DNA of 64,000 nucleotides, from NCBI GenBank assembly GCA_035718275.1, contig DASTHI010000052.1:1-64000 (forward strand), read 5' to 3'. Source of the DNA: Pseudolabrys sp035718275. Its GTDB lineage: Bacteria > Pseudomonadota > Alphaproteobacteria > Rhizobiales > Xanthobacteraceae. The position numbers and the translations under genes are program-made. A model generated the notes under the pieces. It was not told the origin of the DNA. It saw only the letters and a list, made by a program, of their open reading frames with translations, and made no database searches. Position 1 is the first letter of the stretch. Every line of letters begins with the position of its first letter. Below are positions 60,949 through 64,000 of this stretch, one piece after another.

Positions 60949-61842
60949 CTAGAATTCGACGGCGAACTTGAGCTTCGCGCGGTGGCGCGAGAATTCCGAC
61001 AGGTTCAGCGACTCGCCGGGCTCCTCGACATCGTGACCTTCCACCTGCGTATTCCACGCCGCCGTCATGAACGTCTTGGGGCCGAGCTTGACGTAAAGCG
61101 TCGGCCCGACATAGATCGCGTCGCCGGTAAAGGTGTTGAGCCAGGCGCCTTCGTAGTGTCGCAAATACCAGAGCTCGGCGCCGACAAAGACCGATGGCGT
61201 GATGCGGTACGCCAGGGCGCCGGAGATGCCGCTCGTGGATTCGCTCTCCCACCCGGACTCGCCCGGGTCACGCGCTGCTTCCGGCTCGTAAAGCAGGTTG
61301 GAGCCAAGATAGAGCCGGTTCTTGACCAGCTCGAGATCGGCATTGAGCTTGAGCTCCAACTCGAGCTCGGTGACGCGCTTGCCCCTCGTCCCGCTGATCC
61401 GCCGCCATTCCGGCTCGGCAGAAAGCGTCACGGCGAGCGGCGAGGACGGCCCGCGGTCGAGCAGCATGTAGCGCATCTCGCCGAACAAGCCGCCGAAGGC
61501 AAGCTGGCTGCGATCGTCGAGGTCGGTTACCCCATGGATGTTGTGCAGCGTGACCAGCGGACCGAGCTCGAACTGCACGTACTGGTTCGGCGTGAACTCG
61601 TATTCGAGCTTGGTGTCGCTTGCAAAGTAGCGCCCGTCGCGCTTGCCGATCCGCGCGGTGGTATCAACGGAGAACTCCTTTTCGCCTTCGAGGCCGATGC
61701 CCGAGCCGCTGGTGAAGCCGAAGATGTATTTCGTCTCGGCCTCGCGGTAGAGCTGCGGATTGTCCTGGGCGTGGGCGAAGCTTGCTGCAACAAGAAAAGG
61801 CGCGACCACAACGATCGCGCGCGCGCAATCAATGTTCGGCAT
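60949..61842 (-). CDS. Predicted outer-membrane b-barrel protein
   Basis: A 297-residue exported protein. A signal peptide (ARAIVVVAPFLVAASFAHA, cleavage after AHAQ) precedes a region of alternating amphipathic strands rich in Tyr, Trp and Phe and ends in KLKFAVEF, with the terminal phenylalanine typical of outer-membrane proteins. I do not recognise the family. The ATG at 61842 has AGGAAA upstream; an ATG at 61857 is also in frame. It forms a two-gene operon with the cupredoxin-like protein, suggesting a role in uptake or handling of metal. Confidence 0.75.
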   Translation of the reverse strand: MPNIDCARAIVVVAPFLVAASFAHAQDNPQLYREAETKYIFGFTSGSGIGLEGEKEFSVDTTARIGKRDGRYFASDTKLEYEFTPNQYVQFELGPLVTLHNIHGVTDLDDRSQLAFGGLFGEMRYMLLDRGPSSPLAVTLSAEPEWRRISGTRGKRVTELELELKLNADLELVKNRLYLGSNLLYEPEAARDPGESGWESESTSGISGALAYRITPSVFVGAELWYLRHYEGAWLNTFTGDAIYVGPTLYVKLGPKTFMTAAWNTQVEGHDVEEPGESLNLSEFSRHRAKLKFAVEF

Positions 61843-62120
61843 TTTTGTTTTCCTCATACGCCGGGTTCAAGGTCCGGCAATCAGGTTGCGCATGCACGAG
61901 CGTGCAACGCGCTCACCACAATTCAGGAATTGGCACGCATGAGTCAATGCGTGAAGCAAAGATTAGAATTTTCTAGTTCGGAGCGTTTCTAAATCGCGCG
62001 CAGTTGAGAACTTTTCCAAAGCATGACTCTGTTGCGGCCGTGCCTTCCTAAGCGAGATGGCCGGGACAAGCCCGGACAAGCCCGGCCATGACAATGAAAT
62101 GCGCGACGTGAAAACAGCTC
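61843..62120. other. Intergenic region before the ilvD-end repeats
   Basis: No gene is seen. It contains the upstream region of the barrel-protein operon, an AT-rich stretch near 61960, and the hairpin repeat at 62057-62089. Confidence 0.55.
62057..62089. repeat. Palindromic intergenic repeat ATGGCCGGG ... CCCGGCCAT
   Basis: ATGGCCGGG and CCCGGCCAT are perfect inverted arms. Between them ACAAGCCCGG is present twice in tandem, so the right arm can pair in two registers. It is a variant of the element at 60501-60519, with an internal 10-bp duplication. Confidence 0.7.
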
Positions 62121-62239
62121 AATGGATTTCCGGCTCGGGAATTCAATGAATTTTTTTGACTTGGGAATTCAAATTTTTAGCTCAGGAATTCAATGAAATT
62201 CCGGCGCGGGAATTCAATGAATTTCCGGCTCGGGAATGG
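62121..62239 (-). repeat. Tandem repeat of the dehydratase gene 3' end (five units of 21-26 bp)
   Basis: Five consecutive units begin at 62121, 62145, 62171, 62192 and 62216. Four of them end in GAATTC on the plus strand, and AATGAATTTCCGGCTCGGGA is the best-conserved part. On the minus strand each unit reads like the final codons of the dehydratase gene: unit 5 is the real end (IPEPEIH, stop), unit 4 IPAPEFH plus stop, unit 3 IPELKI plus stop, unit 2 has a length change, and unit 1 again IPEPEIH plus stop. Thus the last eight codons, stop included, have been duplicated several times beyond the gene. Confidence 0.85.
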
Positions 62240-63941
62240 AGCCGAGCGGCGCGAGAAAATCGAAATCGCATCCCTCGTCCGCCTGCCCGATGTGCTGCGA
62301 ATACAGCGCGCCATAGCCGCGCGGATAATGCGGCACCGGCTCCTTCCATGCCGCGCGGCGGCGCGCCATCTCCTCCTCGCTGACATGCAGATGGATGCGG
62401 CGCGCATCGACATCCACCTCGATCTCGTCGCCCGTCGCAACGAAGGCAAGCGGCCCGCCGATGAAGCTCTCCGGCGCGACGTGCAGGATGCAGGCGCCGT
62501 AGCTGGTGCCGCTCATGCGCGCATCGGAAATGCGCAGCATGTCGCGCACGCCTGCCTTCACCAGCTTGCGCGGGATCGGCAGCATGCCCCATTCCGGCAT
62601 GCCCGGGCCGCCGCGCGGGCCGGCATTCTTGAGCACGAGAATGTGGTCGGGCGTCACGTCGAGATCATCGCGCTCGACCTCGCGCGCCATCTGCTCGTAG
62701 GTCTCGAACGCGATGACCTTGCCGCGGTGCCGCAGCAGCCGCGGCTCGGCGGCCGATGGCTTCATCACGCAGCCGCGCGGCGCCAGATTGCCGGTGAGCA
62801 CGGCCGTGGCACCGGCGCGCGAGACCGGATCCTTGAGCGGGCGGATGACCTCGCGCTTGTAGACCTTGGCACCTGCGATATTCTCGCCGATGCTCCTGCC
62901 GGTGACGGTGAGGCACGAGAGGTCGAGCGCGTCCTTGAGCTCGGCCATGAGCGCGCGCAGGCCACCCGCGTAGAAGAAATCCTCCATCAGCAGCTCGCCG
63001 GACGGCCGCACATTGGCAAGCACCGGGATCTCGCGCGCGATCTCGTCGAACCGGCTCATGTCGAGCTTGAGCCCTGCCCGGCGCGCCATGGCCACCACGT
63101 GAATGATCGCATTGGTCGAGCCGCCCATGGCCATGTGCACGCGGATCGCATTGTCGAAGGCGGCCGGCGTGAGCAGCCGATGCGGGGCGAGATCTTCCCA
63201 CACCATCTCGACGATGCGCCGGCCGGCAGCGGCGCACATGCGCGGATGCGCGGCGTCGGCCGCGGGAATGGAGGACGCGCCGGGGAGCGAGAGCCCGAGC
63301 GCCTCGGCGATCGCCATCATCGTCGCCGCCGTCCCCATCACCATCCAGGTGCCGAACGAGCGGGCAATGCCGCCTTCGAGCTCGGCCCAGTCCGCCTCGC
63401 TGATGCGGCCGGCGCGCTTCTCGTCCCAGTATTTCCAGGCGTCGGAGCCCGAGCCCAGCGCCTGCCCGCGCCAGTTGCCGCGCAGCTGCGGGCCGGCCGG
63501 CAGGTAGATCGCAGGCAAGCCCATGCTGATCGCGCCCATGATGAGCGCGGGCGTGGTCTTGTCGCAGCCGCCCATCAGCACGGCGCCGTCGATCGGATGG
63601 CTGCGCAGCAGCTCCTCGGTCTCCATCGCCAGCAGATTGCGGTAGAGCATCGTCGAGGGCTTCACGAAGGGTTCGGACAGCGACATCGCCGGGAGCTCGA
63701 CCGGAAACCCGCCCGCCTGCAGCACCCCGCGCTTCACGTCCTCCGCGCGCTCGCGCAGATGCGTGTGGCAGAAATTGATGTCGCTCCAGGTGTTGATGAT
63801 CCCGATCACCGGCTTGCCGGCGAAATCGGCGGTGTCGAATCCACCCTGCCGCAGGCGCGCGCGGTGCCCGAAGGCGCGCAGGTCGTTGACGCCGAGCCAG
63901 CGATGGCTGCGCAGCTCCTCGGGACGCTTGCGTGCGTTCAT
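62214..63941 (-). CDS. IlvD/EDD-family dehydratase, sugar-acid (L-arabonate-type) branch
   Basis: A 575-residue iron-sulfur dehydratase that converts a sugar acid (for example L-arabonate or a related aldonate) to its 2-keto-3-deoxy acid. Features: INTWSDINFCHTHLRERAEDVKRG with a cluster cysteine, LMGGCDKTTPALIMGA with the second, and SSIPAADAAHPRMC with the third, as in structurally known arabonate dehydratases; PRGCVMKPSAAE, and the catalytic serine in SDARMSGTSYGACILHVAPES. True DHAD of branched-chain amino-acid synthesis has a different N-terminal pattern, so I favour the sugar-acid role. ATG at 63941 overlaps the stop of the preceding gene. Confidence 0.9.
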   Translation of the reverse strand: MNARKRPEELRSHRWLGVNDLRAFGHRARLRQGGFDTADFAGKPVIGIINTWSDINFCHTHLRERAEDVKRGVLQAGGFPVELPAMSLSEPFVKPSTMLYRNLLAMETEELLRSHPIDGAVLMGGCDKTTPALIMGAISMGLPAIYLPAGPQLRGNWRGQALGSGSDAWKYWDEKRAGRISEADWAELEGGIARSFGTWMVMGTAATMMAIAEALGLSLPGASSIPAADAAHPRMCAAAGRRIVEMVWEDLAPHRLLTPAAFDNAIRVHMAMGGSTNAIIHVVAMARRAGLKLDMSRFDEIAREIPVLANVRPSGELLMEDFFYAGGLRALMAELKDALDLSCLTVTGRSIGENIAGAKVYKREVIRPLKDPVSRAGATAVLTGNLAPRGCVMKPSAAEPRLLRHRGKVIAFETYEQMAREVERDDLDVTPDHILVLKNAGPRGGPGMPEWGMLPIPRKLVKAGVRDMLRISDARMSGTSYGACILHVAPESFIGGPLAFVATGDEIEVDVDARRIHLHVSEEEMARRRAAWKEPVPHYPRGYGALYSQHIGQADEGCDFDFLAPLGSIPEPEIH

Positions 63942-64000
63942 TCCGCCGCGATCTCGGGTTTCGGGATCTTGCCGACCGCGCGGCGGGCCTGCATCTGCGT
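63938..64000 (-). CDS. 3' end of an unidentified gene (cut by window edge)
   Basis: On the minus strand the last 20 codons of a gene run from the window edge to a TGA at 63938-63940, ending ...RRAVGKIPKPEIAAE. The stop overlaps the dehydratase ATG as ATGA, so the two genes are in one operon. Twenty residues are too few to name the family; a sugar-acid pathway enzyme or transporter part would fit the context. Confidence 0.6.
   Translation of the reverse strand, partial: TQMQARRAVGKIPKPEIAAE

Noticed and set aside
62121..62239. The 21-26 bp repeat array as a CRISPR
   Set aside because: The units are adjacent without spacers, vary in length and are copies of a coding-sequence end; no cas genes are present.

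Overview
The window reads as chromosomal DNA of a high-GC alphaproteobacterium of the order Rhizobiales (Hyphomicrobiales), probably close to Bradyrhizobium, Rhodopseudomonas or another Nitrobacteraceae/Xanthobacteraceae genus. The reasons are the gene order histone-deacetylase-like/xseB/dxs/tlyA, the fabI/phosphatase/aroC/ribB run, RT0821-type lipoprotein/pdxH, DUF1194 and DUF6496 proteins, and GGCCGSG-ACAAG-CSCGGCC hairpin repeats between genes. No sequence search was possible, so the taxon is an inference from protein character.

Layout. 0-12.7 kb is accessory and catabolic: an MFS exporter, then a divergent pair made of a molybdenum hydroxylase large subunit plus an SDR (minus strand) and a complete branched-chain-amino-acid-type ABC transporter ending in an acetamidase/formamidase (plus strand), then two unrecognised small genes. 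A second, decayed copy of the MFS gene 3' end lies at 12.4 kb. 12.7-19.1 kb holds a maleylacetate-reductase-type dehydrogenase facing a six-gene minus-strand operon (crotonase, SsuABC/TauABC-type importer, luciferase-like monooxygenase). A tRNA-Gln gene follows.

19.5-37.2 kb is mostly core: acyl-CoA dehydrogenase, SDR, HDAC-like deacetylase, xseB, dxs, tlyA and an Fe-S RNA uracil methyltransferase on the plus strand; fabI, histidine phosphatase, aroC, ribB and a VWA protein on the minus strand; an ECF sigma/anti-sigma pair, a DnaJ-type co-chaperone, a surface lipoprotein, pdxH and an SDR. 37.4-42.4 kb is an RND efflux operon with its TetR regulator, preceded by clustered palindromes. 42.4-49.8 kb carries CorA, an L,D-transpeptidase, an extensin-like protein, an acyl-CoA synthetase and a DUF4242/VOC/GlxA-regulator operon.

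50.0-55.9 kb is the most interesting region: a complete-looking DSF (diffusible signal factor) quorum-sensing locus. An RpfC-like hybrid sensor kinase faces an RpfF-like DSF synthase, as in Xanthomonas. The place normally held by the HD-GYP regulator RpfG is taken by a REC-PAS-GGDEF-EAL protein, so the fatty-acid signal would be coupled to cyclic-di-GMP by a different effector. 56-60.2 kb has a membrane/protease cluster (DUF898, M48 peptidase, DUF1499) and an MBL-fold hydrolase. 60.6-64 kb has a cupredoxin-like protein with an outer-membrane barrel, then an IlvD/EDD sugar-acid dehydratase whose last codons, stop included, are tandemly repeated downstream, and the tail of one more gene at the window edge.
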